Assembly (NCBI RefSeq): GCF_029338355.1
Contig: NZ_CP119802.1
Coordinates: 1,550,001 to 1,614,000 of the forward strand
DNA length: 64,000 bases
Direction of reading: 5' to 3'
Source of the DNA: Halosegnis marinus
GTDB taxonomy: Archaea; Halobacteriota; Halobacteria; Halobacteriales; Haloarculaceae
In this document: positions 1-8,010 of the stretch, in pieces
Position numbering within the stretch: position 1 is the first letter of the stretch
Layout of the letters: every line of letters begins with the position of its first letter
Position numbers and translations under genes: made by a program
Notes under the pieces: generated by a model
What the model was told of the DNA's origin: nothing
The model's input: the letters and a program-made list of their open reading frames with translations, nothing else
Database searches by the model: none

Positions 1-95
1 GCGGGGTTGAAGAAGACCCCGTCGCCCGCGCCCTCGCTGGCCCCGTGGCGGGTCTCCGGGACCGTCATCGTCACGCCGCCCTCCGTCACGTCCAT
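1..95 (-). CDS. trm1: tRNA (guanine(26)-N(2))-dimethyltransferase, N-terminal fragment
   Basis: Only the first 31 codons are in the window; the gene continues beyond base 1. The ATG lies at 93-95 on the minus strand. The peptide has a 'VTEGG' start and, after a short Gly/Ala-rich loop, ends in GVFFNP. This matches the N-terminal signature of archaeal Trm1 (VFYNP/VFFNP before a LNRD motif). Trm1 dimethylates G26 of tRNA using S-adenosylmethionine. It is transcribed divergently from the SWIM-finger gene. The call rests on a short stretch, and the catalytic domain cannot be seen. Confidence 0.7.
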   Translation of the reverse strand, partial: MDVTEGGVTMTVPETRHGASEGAGDGVFFNP

Positions 96-190
96 ACCCG
101 CGTTCCCGCCCCCGCGGCGAAAAGGGACACGGATACGCCCCGGCTTCCCGTGGAGCGCGCCCGCGGAGCCCCGAGCGTCCCCACCGAACC

Positions 191-197
191 CCTTTTG
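191..197 (+). promoter_or_regulatory. TATA-like box of the SWIM-finger gene
   Basis: The T-rich motif CCTTTTGC sits about 28 nt before the GTG at 222. That is the usual spacing for a leaderless haloarchaeal transcript, and it helps choose this start. Confidence 0.45.
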
Positions 198-221
198 CAC
201 GGTCCCCGAGAACCGGGAGCC

Positions 222-569
222 GTGAACGCGGTCGAGGAGTGGCAGGACGCCCTCTCCGAGTCGGGCGAACTCACCCCCGACGTAGTCGACCGCATCCTCG
301 CGGCCCACGGCGAGCGCGGGGCGAAGGCGCTCGACGCCGTCGCCGAGGAGCGCGTCAAGCGGTACAACGACTTCACCGTCGTCGTGGGTCACGAGGACGA
401 GTACGTCGTCGAGGACGGGGCGTGTCAGTGCCGGGACGCCCAGTACAACCTCGACGTCGAGGACCCGACGGCGCTGTGTTGGCACGCCATCGCCGTGGCC
501 GTCGCCGAGCGGGTCGACCGGGTGGACTACCACGACATGTGGTACTCCGACGTGCGGGAGCTGCTCTAG
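222..569 (+). CDS. SWIM-type zinc-finger protein
   Basis: A 115-residue protein starting at GTG 222 (MNAVEEWQD...), chosen because a T-rich promoter element lies about 28 nt upstream. The middle holds CQC, 15 residues, then CWH, which fits the SWIM zinc-finger pattern CxC-xn-CxH. SWIM fingers bind nucleic acid or protein and in archaea occur as small stand-alone proteins near DNA-repair genes. No other domain is present. The reading frame is open further upstream, but that part has no haloarchaeal look (Pro/Arg-rich). Its stop TAG shares the CTAG at 566-569 with the convergent dodecin gene. The substrate is unknown. Confidence 0.75.
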   Translation: MNAVEEWQDALSESGELTPDVVDRILAAHGERGAKALDAVAEERVKRYNDFTVVVGHEDEYVVEDGACQCRDAQYNLDVEDPTALCWHAIAVAVAERVDRVDYHDMWYSDVRELL

Positions 570-778
570 GGGTTCCCCTCGCGGACGGGGAAGGCTACCT
601 CGACGGTCGCCTTGTACTCGGTTACCGCTCCGTTCTCGACCTCCGCGGTCCAGTCCTCGACCTCGACGCCGCGGATGTCGTCTATCGTGTCGTTCGCGCG
701 CGCGACCGCCTCGTTCGCCGCGTCCTCCCACGACTCCGCCGAGGTGCCGAGCACCTTGATTATCTTCACTGCCGTCAT
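566..778 (-). CDS. Dodecin, flavin-binding
   Basis: A 70-residue protein of dodecin length. It shows the family layout: a beta strand ([10 protein letters not shown]), then [16 protein letters not shown] as the single helix, then two strands with [11 protein letters not shown] and TVEVAFPV. The Trp in strand two corresponds to the residue that stacks on the flavin isoalloxazine in dodecins. Dodecins assemble as hollow dodecamers that store and protect riboflavin or FMN; Halobacterium dodecin is the type example. It is convergent with the SWIM gene, sharing CTAG. A TATA-like CATAGTTAAC lies at about 805-814 on the minus strand. Confidence 0.88.
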   Translation of the reverse strand: MTAVKIIKVLGTSAESWEDAANEAVARANDTIDDIRGVEVEDWTAEVENGAVTEYKATVEVAFPVREGNP

Positions 779-862
779 GGCGGCTCGACGTCGTTCGACA
801 CGGCGGTTAACTATGCGCGGGCTAGTCGGTCGCGGCGGCGCGCACGAGGAGGTAAGGCCGCG

Positions 863-1507
863 CTACCGCGACGCGCAGTAGTCGACGAAGTTCCGCAGGA
901 TGCGCAGTCCCGTCTCGCCGGACTTCTCGGGGTGGAACTGCGTTCCGAAGACGTTGCCGGCCTCGTTGGCGACGACGGCCGGGAAGTCGACGCCGTAGTC
1001 GGTCGTGGCGACCACCGCGCCGTCGTCGTCGGGGTCCGCGTAGTAGGAGTGGACGAAGTAGGCGTGTTCGCCGTCGACGCCCTCGACGACGGGGTGGTCG
1101 CGCTCGACGGCGAGTTCGTTCCAGCCCATGTGGGGGACCTTCCGCCCCTCGGCGAAGCGGACGTTCCGGCCGGGAATCAGGTCGAGCCCCTCGGCGTCGC
1201 CCTGTCCCGCGCGGTCGGACTCCTCGCTGGAGGTGAGAAGCATCTGCATCCCGAGACAGATGCCGAACAGCGGGCGGCCCGACGCGGCGTACTCGACGAG
1301 CGCGTCGCGTATCGGCTCGGCGTTCTCCATCCCCTCGGCGAACGCGCCGACGCCCGGCAGGACGACGCCGTCGGCCGCGTGGAACGCGTCGGGGTCGTCG
1401 GTGACCTCGACGCTCGCGCCGGCCCGTTCGAGCCCCCGCGTCGCGGAGCGGAGGTTCCCCAGTCCGTAGTCGACGAGGACGACCTCGGCGGCTGTCTGGA
1501 CGCTCAT
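863..1507 (-). CDS. hisH: Imidazole glycerol phosphate synthase, glutaminase subunit
   Basis: A 214-residue class I glutamine amidotransferase. The nucleophile elbow is FGICLGMQML (Cys84), and the His/Glu of the triad lie in GTQFHPEKSG near residues 192-194. The N-terminal VDYGLGNLRS is typical of HisH. It supplies ammonia to HisF, which makes IGP and AICAR in histidine biosynthesis. No other his gene is in the window, so histidine genes appear scattered, as is common in haloarchaea. Confidence 0.95.
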   Translation of the reverse strand: MSVQTAAEVVLVDYGLGNLRSATRGLERAGASVEVTDDPDAFHAADGVVLPGVGAFAEGMENAEPIRDALVEYAASGRPLFGICLGMQMLLTSSEESDRAGQGDAEGLDLIPGRNVRFAEGRKVPHMGWNELAVERDHPVVEGVDGEHAYFVHSYYADPDDDGAVVATTDYGVDFPAVVANEAGNVFGTQFHPEKSGETGLRILRNFVDYCASR

Positions 1508-1573
1508 ACCGTCGCTTGGCGGGGGCGGGTCAAGTCGGTTCCGCCGCCGGCCGTGTCTCCGGTTCGCTGGGGT

Positions 1574-1591
1574 GTTCTATATATACAGAAC
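1574..1591 (+). promoter_or_regulatory. Imperfect palindrome upstream of phnD (candidate operator)
   Basis: GTTCTATATATACAGAAC: the 5-bp outer arms GTTCT/AGAAC are perfect and the AT-rich core is nearly symmetric. It lies just upstream of the phnD TATA box. An ATACAGAA octamer within it recurs at 1611-1618, between the box and the start codon. Confidence 0.4.
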
Positions 1592-1596
1592 CGGAA

Positions 1597-1604
1597 TTTT
1601 TATT
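1597..1604 (+). promoter_or_regulatory. TATA box of phnD
   Basis: TTTTTATT about 33 nt before the phnD ATG at 1634. The same nine bases TTTTTATTG recur before phnC. Confidence 0.6.
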
Positions 1605-1633
1605 GCTGTCATACAGAAGGTTCACCCGTCCGC

Positions 1634-2635
1634 ATGACGAAGCGACGCAATTTCCTCAAGACCGCGGGGGCCGTCGGGGCGGCCGGCCTCATCGCGGGTT
1701 GCAGCGGGAACACGAACAACGGTAGCGACGGCGACGGTGAGGGCGACGGCGAGGGCGACGCCACCGAGACGGCGACGAGCACGCCCGTCCCCTTCGGCGA
1801 CGGTCGGGCGACGTTCTACATGTCCCCCTCGGAGCCGCAGCAGCTCATGGAGGCGCAGTACGCGCCGGTCCAGGAGATGCTGGAATCCGACCTGGACGTC
1901 AACTCCGCGACGCTCCAGTACGCCGCGGGCTACAGCGCGGTGCTCCAGAGCCTCGGCGGCGGCACGGGCGACATCGCCGAGACGGGGCCGTTCGCGGCCG
2001 CGCTCGGCGTCGCGAACGACCGGTGTGACATCATCCTCCAGCGGTTCGGCTACGGCTCGTGGACCTACGCCTCGGTCATCGTGACCCAGGAGGGCTCCGA
2101 CATCGAGTCGCTCTCGGACCTCGAGGGCGAGCGCGTCGCCTTCGCCGACCGGCTGTCGGCGTCGGGCGCGCTGTACCCGCTGTACATGCTCAAGCAGGCC
2201 GGCCTGAGCATCGGCGACCTCCCGACCGACACGGGCGACGCCGACTTCACGCCGCAGTTCTCCAGCCACGCCGAGGCGTTCGCCGCGCTCGAACGCGGCC
2301 AGGTCGCTGCGGCCGGCGTCGGGCAGTTCATCACCCTGAACGACAACCGCGAGCTCATCGACGGGTTCCGCTACGTCGAGACCACCGAGGACATCCCGCG
2401 CGCGCCCATCGTCGTCAGCCCGGAGCTGTCCGACGAGGAGCAGACCGCGGTCAAGGAGGCGTTCCTCGACGCCGGCGACGAGCTGTACCTCGGCGAGGAC
2501 GGCGAGGCCGACACCGAGGACGACCTCTGGTTCTCCGACGTCCGCGAGGCGGACAACGAGACCTACCAGCCCGTCGTCGACGTCGCCAACGACCTCGGCG
2601 TCTCCGCCGAACTGCTCGACTCGGGCGGTTCCTAA
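1634..2635 (+). CDS. phnD: Phosphonate/phosphite/phosphate ABC transporter, substrate-binding lipoprotein
   Basis: A 333-residue extracytoplasmic binding protein. The N-terminus MTKRRNFLKTAG has a twin-arginine motif, followed by a hydrophobic stretch and the lipobox IAGC (Cys23), then a Ser/Thr/Asp/Gly-rich linker of the kind that tethers haloarchaeal Tat lipoproteins. The mature part shows PhnD-family features: a FYMSPSEPQQLMEAQYAPVQEML start, an ETGPFAAALG segment, and SDLEGERVAFADRLSASG as the ligand-binding turn. The ATG at 1634 is chosen because it opens directly into the Tat signal. It heads a phnD-phnC-phnE set. The ligand could be phosphonate, phosphite or phosphate; the sequence does not decide. 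Confidence 0.9.
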   Translation: MTKRRNFLKTAGAVGAAGLIAGCSGNTNNGSDGDGEGDGEGDATETATSTPVPFGDGRATFYMSPSEPQQLMEAQYAPVQEMLESDLDVNSATLQYAAGYSAVLQSLGGGTGDIAETGPFAAALGVANDRCDIILQRFGYGSWTYASVIVTQEGSDIESLSDLEGERVAFADRLSASGALYPLYMLKQAGLSIGDLPTDTGDADFTPQFSSHAEAFAALERGQVAAAGVGQFITLNDNRELIDGFRYVETTEDIPRAPIVVSPELSDEEQTAVKEAFLDAGDELYLGEDGEADTEDDLWFSDVREADNETYQPVVDVANDLGVSAELLDSGGS

Positions 2636-2650
2636 CCGAGAATAGCCGCG

Positions 2651-2658
2651 TTTTTATT
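2651..2658 (+). promoter_or_regulatory. TATA box of phnC (internal promoter)
   Basis: TTTTTATT 28 nt before the phnC ATG, in the 46-bp gap after phnD. It suggests that phnCE can be transcribed without phnD. Confidence 0.55.
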
Positions 2659-2681
2659 GTTTAATCCAAACAGATAGATAC

Positions 2682-3476
2682 ATGCCAAGCGTCTCGCTCC
2701 AGAACGTCACCAAAATATACGGCCAGGACACGGTGGCCCTCGACGACGTCTCCTTCGAGATAGACGCCGGGGAGTTCGTCGTCGTGCTCGGCCCGTCGGG
2801 CGCCGGGAAGTCCACCCTCCTCCGTATCCTCAACGGGCTCACCCCCCCGACCGAGGGCACCGTCGAGATCGGGGGGAACCCCGTCTCGAACGCCGGCAGC
2901 GAGGTGGGGATGGTGTTCCAGATGCACTACCTCATCGAGTCGATGTCGGCGTACCGCAACGCGCTCACGGGCTCGCTCGGCCGCACGAACGACCTCCGGA
3001 GCGTGCTGACGCTCAACGACGGCGACGACAAGCGCGAGGCGCTGCGCGCGCTCGACACCGTCGGCCTGCTCCAGGAGGCCGAACAGCGCGCCGGCTCGAT
3101 GTCCGGCGGGCAGAAACAGCGCGTCGGCATCGCCCGCGCGCTGGTCCAGAACCCGGCGCTGCTGCTCGCCGACGAGCCGGTGTCGAGTCTCGACCCCAAG
3201 GCGGCCCGCGACGTGATGAGCTACATGAAGCAGGCCGCCCGTGAGCGCGAACTCACGACGCTGGCGAGCCTCCACCAGGTGAACATCGCCCGCGAGTTCG
3301 GCGACCGGTTCATCGGCATCCGCGACGGCTCCGTCGTGTTCGACGGGTCGCGCGACGACCTCTCGATGGAGGTCGTCGACGAGCTCTACTACGGCGAGAG
3401 CGGCGCCGGGAACTTCTCGGACGACGACGGGGAGACGGAAACCATCGGCGCCGAGACCGGGGGTGCGGGGTCGTGA
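2682..3476 (+). CDS. phnC: Phosphonate ABC transporter, ATP-binding protein
   Basis: A 264-residue ABC ATPase. Walker A is GPSGAGKST (residues 37-45), the signature is MSGGQKQRVGIARAL (from about 140), Walker B is LLADEPVSSLDP (from about 162), and the H-loop is in LASLHQVNIA. The VSSLDP D-loop and the HYLIESMSAYRNAL segment are typical of PhnC. The C-terminus is a short acidic tail. It powers uptake through PhnE; its stop overlaps the phnE start by 4 bp (GTGA), indicating translational coupling. Confidence 0.93.
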   Translation: MPSVSLQNVTKIYGQDTVALDDVSFEIDAGEFVVVLGPSGAGKSTLLRILNGLTPPTEGTVEIGGNPVSNAGSEVGMVFQMHYLIESMSAYRNALTGSLGRTNDLRSVLTLNDGDDKREALRALDTVGLLQEAEQRAGSMSGGQKQRVGIARALVQNPALLLADEPVSSLDPKAARDVMSYMKQAARERELTTLASLHQVNIAREFGDRFIGIRDGSVVFDGSRDDLSMEVVDELYYGESGAGNFSDDDGETETIGAETGGAGS

Positions 3477-4474
3477 GTACCGACTCCGTCGACGACATCC
3501 TCACACGGATCGAGCGCCGCATCGCCATCCGACGGCTCCTCGGCATCGCCTCGGTCGCCGTCGCGGCCGCGGCGGTGTACTTCGGCACGGGCTTCCTCGG
3601 CGCGCGACCGGTGCCCGATATCGTCCGGTTCGCGCAGTTCGACTTCTTCATCGCGGAGTTCCTCAAGTACACCCGACCGACGTTCATCGACTTCACCTTC
3701 TACACGCAGCGCAACGAGGTCGGCGGGCTGTACGCCATCGTGGCGAGCCTGCTCAACCCCTCGACGTTCGCCGAGACCGTCACGTCGCTTCGCTCCAGCC
3801 TCATCGTCTCCGCGGTCGTGATGACGCTGACCATCGGTATCGTCGGCACCATCCTCGGCTTCCCGCTCGCGCTGTTCTTCGGCGTGCTCGGCTCCGAGCG
3901 CGTCACGCCGTTCCCCTTCAACTTCCTGTTCCGCGGCGTCATGTCCACCATCCGCGCCATCCCGGCGCTCGTGTGGGTGTTCATCTTCGCGGCGCTCGTG
4001 CCGCTGTCGCCGTTGACGGCGATGCTCGCGGTCGCGACCGACACCATCGGCAACCTCGGCCGCCTGTTCACCGACGAGCTGGAGGAGATCGAGGAGGGGC
4101 CCATCGAGGCCATCCGCTCGACGGGCGCCTCCCGGCTGCAGGTCATCAACTTCGGGATGCTCTCGCAGGTGTCCTCCTCGTTCGTCGCGTGGACGCTGTA
4201 CATCCTCGAGATCAACACCCGCATCGCCGTCTCGCTCGGCGTCGTCGGCGCGGGCGGGCTGGGCCAGTACATCCAGCAGAACCTGAACCTGTTCAACTCC
4301 TACCGCGCCGGCGCGGGCCTGGTGACGCTGCTGGTGCTCGTCCTCTCCATCGAGCTGATCTCCTCGCGGCTGCGCGCGCGGCTTCGTCCCTCCGAACACG
4401 AGTCGAAGGGGTTCATCGACTCGCTGCGCGGCCTGTTCGACGGCGACAAGTGGATCGGTCGCTCGTCGGACTAG
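3473..4474 (+). CDS. phnE: Phosphonate ABC transporter, permease
   Basis: A 333-residue inner-membrane subunit starting at GTG 3473 inside the phnC stop. It has an N-terminal membrane segment (about 19-37), a periplasmic loop, then several helices. The ATPase-docking EAA loop EEIEEGPIEAIRSTGAS is near residue 204, followed by the GLGQYIQQNL motif of PhnE permeases. It imports the PhnD ligand. Its TAG stop shares CTAG (4471-4474) with the convergent glycosylase gene. Confidence 0.93.
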   Translation: MSTDSVDDILTRIERRIAIRRLLGIASVAVAAAAVYFGTGFLGARPVPDIVRFAQFDFFIAEFLKYTRPTFIDFTFYTQRNEVGGLYAIVASLLNPSTFAETVTSLRSSLIVSAVVMTLTIGIVGTILGFPLALFFGVLGSERVTPFPFNFLFRGVMSTIRAIPALVWVFIFAALVPLSPLTAMLAVATDTIGNLGRLFTDELEEIEEGPIEAIRSTGASRLQVINFGMLSQVSSSFVAWTLYILEINTRIAVSLGVVGAGGLGQYIQQNLNLFNSYRAGAGLVTLLVLVLSIELISSRLRARLRPSEHESKGFIDSLRGLFDGDKWIGRSSD

Positions 4475-5064
4475 AACTCCCCTAACCGGGACTGCCCCTC
4501 CCCGCTTTCGCCCGCACCCGACAGCTCCGCGGCCCGCGCCACGGTGTCCACGAACGTCTCCGCCTGACTCCGGTCGTACAGCGTCGCGGCCGGGTGGACG
4601 CTGACGAGCAGCCGGTACGAGCGGTCGCCGATCCGCGCGTCGTACACGTCGCCCGCCTCCGAGGTCACCGCGACGGAGCGCCCGAGCAGGTGTTCGGAGG
4701 GCACCTTCCCGAGCGTGACGACGAGTTCGGGGTCGAGCCGGTCGAGTTCGGTTTCGAGGTAGCCGCGGCAGTTCGACAGCTCCTCCGTCGTCGGGTCGCG
4801 GTTCTCCGGCGGTCGACACCGCACGCAGTTCGTGATGCGAACGTCCGCGCGCGACAAGCCGGCGTCGCGCAGCGCGTCGTCCAGCACGGTGCCCGAGCGT
4901 CCGACGAACGGCTCGCCCTCCTCGTCCTCGTTCGCGCCCGGCGCCTCGCCGACGAAGACGAGGGCCGTGTCGTCGGGGCCGACGCCGTTGACGATGCGCG
5001 ACCGCGACTCGCAGAGTTCCGGACACCGCTCGCAGGCGGTCACGTTCAGCCCGTCCATGCTCAT
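4471..5064 (-). CDS. Uracil-DNA glycosylase, family 4 type (Fe-S)
   Basis: A 197-residue protein starting at ATG 5062-5064. The N-terminal cysteines ACERCPELC (11, 14, 18) plus C in NCVRCRPPENR are the [4Fe-4S] ligands of family 4/5 enzymes. The catalytic motif is GEAPGANEDEEGEPFVGRSG (from residue 39), and the DNA-binding motif near the C-terminus is SVHPAA. It removes uracil from DNA made by cytosine deamination. Longer forms of the frame upstream are Arg-rich and unlikely. A serine/glycine-rich tail follows the domain. Family 5 is the alternative, but GEAPG fits family 4. Confidence 0.9.
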   Translation of the reverse strand: MSMDGLNVTACERCPELCESRSRIVNGVGPDDTALVFVGEAPGANEDEEGEPFVGRSGTVLDDALRDAGLSRADVRITNCVRCRPPENRDPTTEELSNCRGYLETELDRLDPELVVTLGKVPSEHLLGRSVAVTSEAGDVYDARIGDRSYRLLVSVHPAATLYDRSQAETFVDTVARAAELSGAGESGEGQSRLGEF

Positions 5065-5149
5065 ACCCGTGGGTCGCGCGGCGCGCCTATGAATCGGTCG
5101 CGTCCGACCCGCGGCGGCGCGCGTCCGCCTCGGCGGCCCGGGCCGCGTG

Positions 5150-5737
5150 TCACTCCGTTCCCGCGTCCCCGTTCGGCCGACTCCCGTACGCGTCGCCGGC
5201 CCGGGCCGCCAGCCGCGCGACACGTAGCGGCTCGGGACGGCCGCCCTCCGGGGTGAACGCGCGGACGACCTCGGCGGCGCGGTCGTCGTCGAGGCCCGCC
5301 ACCCGGACCCACACGCGCTCGCCGTTCACCGAGACGGGCCGGCGCGGCGGCTGGCGCTCGTACACCTCGCGGCGGGCGGTCAGCGCGTCGCCGGAGAACT
5401 CGCTGGCGAGCGCGTCGGCGAGCCCGGGGCTGGCCTCGAAGGAGACGGCGAGGACGGGTCGGTCGGTCGACTCGCGGAGGGCGGGGAGGTCGAGGAGGTT
5501 GAACCACGCGGGGGCGACGCCCGCGAGGAAGAGGTAGCGGGCGTCCGGGCGGTCGAGCCGGTCGAGGAGGTCGGCGACGGCGTCCGTGGCGTCCGTGCCG
5601 CCGACGGTACAGCGGCCGAACGCGAGGCCGTCGACGGCGCGGTCGCGGCGCACGACGGCCGCCGCGAGGGTGCTCTCGCTCCCCTCGCGCCCGTCGTACG
5701 ACTCCGCGACCCCGACGGCGCGGACGCCGGGTTTCAC
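5150..5737 (-). CDS. DUF99 family protein (UPF0215, endonuclease V-like fold)
   Basis: A 195-residue protein. It opens with KPGVRAVGVAESY, the hallmark start of DUF99 (KxGxRxxGIxxS). It then has a VVRRDRAVDGLAFGRCTVGG strand, a central hydrophobic FLAGVAPAWFNLLDL, and the PVLAVSFEAS strand. DUF99 proteins have an RNase H-like fold related to endonuclease V, but their function is not established. It is followed 3 bp upstream by the DUF5786 gene, and the two are probably co-transcribed. Confidence 0.8.
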   Translation of the reverse strand: MKPGVRAVGVAESYDGREGSESTLAAAVVRRDRAVDGLAFGRCTVGGTDATDAVADLLDRLDRPDARYLFLAGVAPAWFNLLDLPALRESTDRPVLAVSFEASPGLADALASEFSGDALTARREVYERQPPRRPVSVNGERVWVRVAGLDDDRAAEVVRAFTPEGGRPEPLRVARLAARAGDAYGSRPNGDAGTE

Positions 5738-5740
5738 CCC

Positions 5741-5938
5741 TTACTCCTCGGCCTCGGCGCGGTCGTCCTTCATCTGCTGGAACTGGTCGAGCAGTTCGTC
5801 CGAGGAGCTGTCCTCGAAGTCGAACGAGACCTCGCCCTTGTGGTCGTGTTCCTTGGCGTTGACACCCTCGCTGTCCTCCAGATCCGTGTCGTAGTCCTGG
5901 TTCTCCTGCTCGGACTCGTCGTAGCTCCCGAAGCCCAT
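5741..5938 (-). CDS. Small acidic haloarchaeal protein, DUF5786-like
   Basis: A 65-residue, very acidic protein beginning MGFGSYDESEQENQ, a start conserved in a haloarchaeal family that I recall as DUF5786. The middle is Asp/Glu/His-rich (KEHDHKGEVSFDFED) and the end is a short charged helix (SSDELLDQFQQMKDD). No enzyme motif or membrane segment is visible. It lies just upstream of the DUF99 gene on the same strand. Function unknown. Confidence 0.75.
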   Translation of the reverse strand: MGFGSYDESEQENQDYDTDLEDSEGVNAKEHDHKGEVSFDFEDSSSDELLDQFQQMKDDRAEAEE

Positions 5939-6021
5939 TGTACCGAAACCTAACGGGTGTGTACGGAAAAGTCCCTTGCCGCGCCCGCCACCCTCAAGCG
6001 TCCGCGGCCCGCGGCCCGACT

Positions 6022-6633
6022 ATGGACCCCATCAACGTCACGGCCGACGCCGAGACGTTCACGTGTAACGCCTTCCTCGTCGACGGCGCGACGACGACGC
6101 TCGTCGACGCCGGCGCGATGGACGGCGTCGCGGACGTCGTCGCGGCCCACGTGGACGACCTCGACCGGGTCGTACTCACCCACCAGCACGGCGACCACGT
6201 CGCACAGCTCGACGCCGTCGTCGAGCGGTTCGACCCGGACGTGTACGCCTACGCCGACCAGGAACACCGGACCCATGAACTCGCGGACGGCGACACGGTC
6301 GCGGTCGGCGACGAGTCGTTCGACGTGGTGTACACGCCGGGCCACGCGGCCGACCACGTCTCGTTCGTCTCCGACTCGACGCTGTTCTCGGGCGACGTGG
6401 TCGTGTACAGCGACGGCGCGTTCGACGACGGGAGCTTCGGCCGCACGGACATGGCCGGCCAGTCGCGCGAGCGACTCATCGAGTCGATACGCCTCCTGCT
6501 CGACCGGATGCCCGACTCCGTCGAGGGCTTCTACGCCGGACACGGCGAGCCCTTCCACGGCGACGTGCGGGCGGTCGTCGAGCGGGCGCTGGAGCGGGCC
6601 GAGCGCCGCGAGCCGAAGTATCCCGAGGAGTAG
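6022..6633 (+). CDS. MBL-fold metallo-hydrolase (glyoxalase II-like)
   Basis: A 203-residue metallo-beta-lactamase-fold enzyme. The metal motif is THQHGDH (His54, His56, Asp58, His59); the later ligands are in YTPGHAADHVSF and LFSGDVVVY, and the final His is in YAGHGEPF. The start at ATG 6022 gives the family's normal first strand (FTCNAFLV...TLVDAG). The compact size is like haloarchaeal glyoxalase II-type hydrolases, but the substrate cannot be read from the sequence. It is monocistronic, convergent with the L40e gene. Confidence 0.85.
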   Translation: MDPINVTADAETFTCNAFLVDGATTTLVDAGAMDGVADVVAAHVDDLDRVVLTHQHGDHVAQLDAVVERFDPDVYAYADQEHRTHELADGDTVAVGDESFDVVYTPGHAADHVSFVSDSTLFSGDVVVYSDGAFDDGSFGRTDMAGQSRERLIESIRLLLDRMPDSVEGFYAGHGEPFHGDVRAVVERALERAERREPKYPEE

Positions 6634-6694
6634 CGCCCGCCGCTCGGAGCGACGGCTGCCGAACGGGGACGGGGACGCGAGAAAGGAAGCCGAC

Positions 6695-6844
6695 TTACGC
6701 CGCCCGCCGCTCCTTCGCCTTCGGGCGGAGCTTGTCGTAGCCGCACTTGCGGCACCGCTCCGCGCGCTGGGCGTTGCGCGCGTTACAGCGCATGCAGATC
6801 ATCTTGCTCAGCGTTCGCGCTTCCGCTTCCTCGAAACTGGCCAT
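6695..6844 (-). CDS. rpl40e: Large ribosomal subunit protein eL40 (L40e)
   Basis: A 49-residue gene that is easily missed because of its size. The protein starts [20 protein letters not shown], carries two zinc-knuckle pairs (CMRC and CRKC) and ends with a basic tail ([13 protein letters not shown]). This is the archaeal L40e form without the ubiquitin fusion seen in eukaryotes. It binds zinc and rRNA in the 50S subunit. The start codon is at 6842-6844, the stop TAA at 6695-6697. Confidence 0.93.
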   Translation of the reverse strand: MASFEEAEARTLSKMICMRCNARNAQRAERCRKCGYDKLRPKAKERRAA

Positions 6845-6935
6845 ACTCACGGTACCGGGACGCCGCGGTTAAACCTTTCCGAGTGTCTCCGGCCCCCTCG
6901 CCGGCGTTTATGAGCCTTGGGCGCCTCTTCGGGGT

Positions 6936-7955
6936 ATGCGACGCTACGATATGGTTCGGGAGTTCCCCGTCGAGGTGTCGGGGCTGACGCTCTCGCGCCG
7001 CGAGCGCGACGTGTCGAGCGGCTTCACGCGCGTCACGACGACGGTGGAACTGTCGGGCGCGGGCGAGACGGGCCGCGGCGAGGACGTCTGCTACGAGACC
7101 GAGGACCACGACGACTACCCGCGGCCGGACCTGACCGGCGAGTACACGTTCGGGGAGTTCGCCGACGCCGTCGGCGAGGCGGACCTGTGGCCGGCGGAGC
7201 CGAACCAGCACCACGCGCCGGCCTTCCGCCGGTGGGCCTTCGAGTCCGCGGCGCTGGACCTCGCGCTGAAGCAGGCGGACACGACGCTCGCGACGGCGCT
7301 CGACACCGACGCCGAGCCGGTGCGGTTCGTCGTCTCCACCCGGCTGGACGGCTTCGAGCGCATCGAGGCGATACTCGACGCGAACCCCGACGCGGAGTTC
7401 AAACTCGACCCCGTGCCGGAGTGGTCCGACGACCTCGTCGACCGGCTGGCCGACACCGGCCGCGTCCGGACGCTCGACCTGAAGGGGCTCTACGAGGGAA
7501 CGGAGGTGGACACCGACCCGGACCCCGAGTTCTACGCGCGGCTGTTCGAGGCGTTCCCCGACGCGGTCATCGAGGACCCCGCGGTCACGGCCGAAACGAT
7601 GGACCTCGTGGAGGCCGAACGCGAGCGCGTCGCGTGGGACTACCCCATCACGGGCGTCCCCTCGGTGCAGGCGCTCCCGTTCGAGCCGTCGGTGCTGAAC
7701 GTCAAACCCTCGCGGTTCGGGAGCGTCGAGTCGCTGTTCGACACGCTCGACTACGCCGACCGCCTCGGCCTCGACCTGTACGGCGGCGGCCAGTTCGAAC
7801 TCGGTGTCGGCCGCGAGCAGATACAGGCGCTCGCGGCGGTCGCCTACCCCGGCGGCGCGAACGACGTGGCCCCCGGCGCGTACAACGACTCGGACCTCTC
7901 GGGGTCGCTCCCGCGCAGTCCGCTGGACCCGCCCGTCGGCTTCGGTCGGCGCTGA
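6936..7955 (+). CDS. Enolase-superfamily-like protein, substrate unknown
   Basis: A 339-residue protein. The RRWAFESAALDLALKQ helix looks like the helix between the capping domain and the barrel of enolase-superfamily enzymes. It is followed by barrel-like segments EFKLDPVPEW, LDLKGLYEG and AVIEDPAV (an IEEP-like strand end), and near the end by QFELGVGREQIQALAAV, like a GNxELGxGR motif. The classic KxK catalytic pair of the muconate-lactonizing group is not clear, so catalysis may be altered or lost. It stands alone between L40e and the DUF5519 pair. It is a recurrent haloarchaeal protein, and I would not name a reaction. Confidence 0.55.
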   Translation: MRRYDMVREFPVEVSGLTLSRRERDVSSGFTRVTTTVELSGAGETGRGEDVCYETEDHDDYPRPDLTGEYTFGEFADAVGEADLWPAEPNQHHAPAFRRWAFESAALDLALKQADTTLATALDTDAEPVRFVVSTRLDGFERIEAILDANPDAEFKLDPVPEWSDDLVDRLADTGRVRTLDLKGLYEGTEVDTDPDPEFYARLFEAFPDAVIEDPAVTAETMDLVEAERERVAWDYPITGVPSVQALPFEPSVLNVKPSRFGSVESLFDTLDYADRLGLDLYGGGQFELGVGREQIQALAAVAYPGGANDVAPGAYNDSDLSGSLPRSPLDPPVGFGRR

Positions 7956-8010
7956 GTTACCGGCTGTTACTGCCGGTGTTATGCCGCTCGCGCGCGTCGT
8001 CTAACGTGCT

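Noticed and set aside
1574-1591. TATATATA at 1579-1585 as the main phnD promoter
   Set aside because: It lies about 50 nt from the start codon, while TTTTTATT at 1597-1604 has better spacing. The first is kept as a possible operator.
239-1633. Long open frame upstream of phnD that joins its coding frame
   Set aside because: It is a GC-driven open frame running over hisH and dodecin on the other strand. Its product is Arg/Gly-rich without any motif, and the Tat signal plus promoter place the phnD start at 1634.
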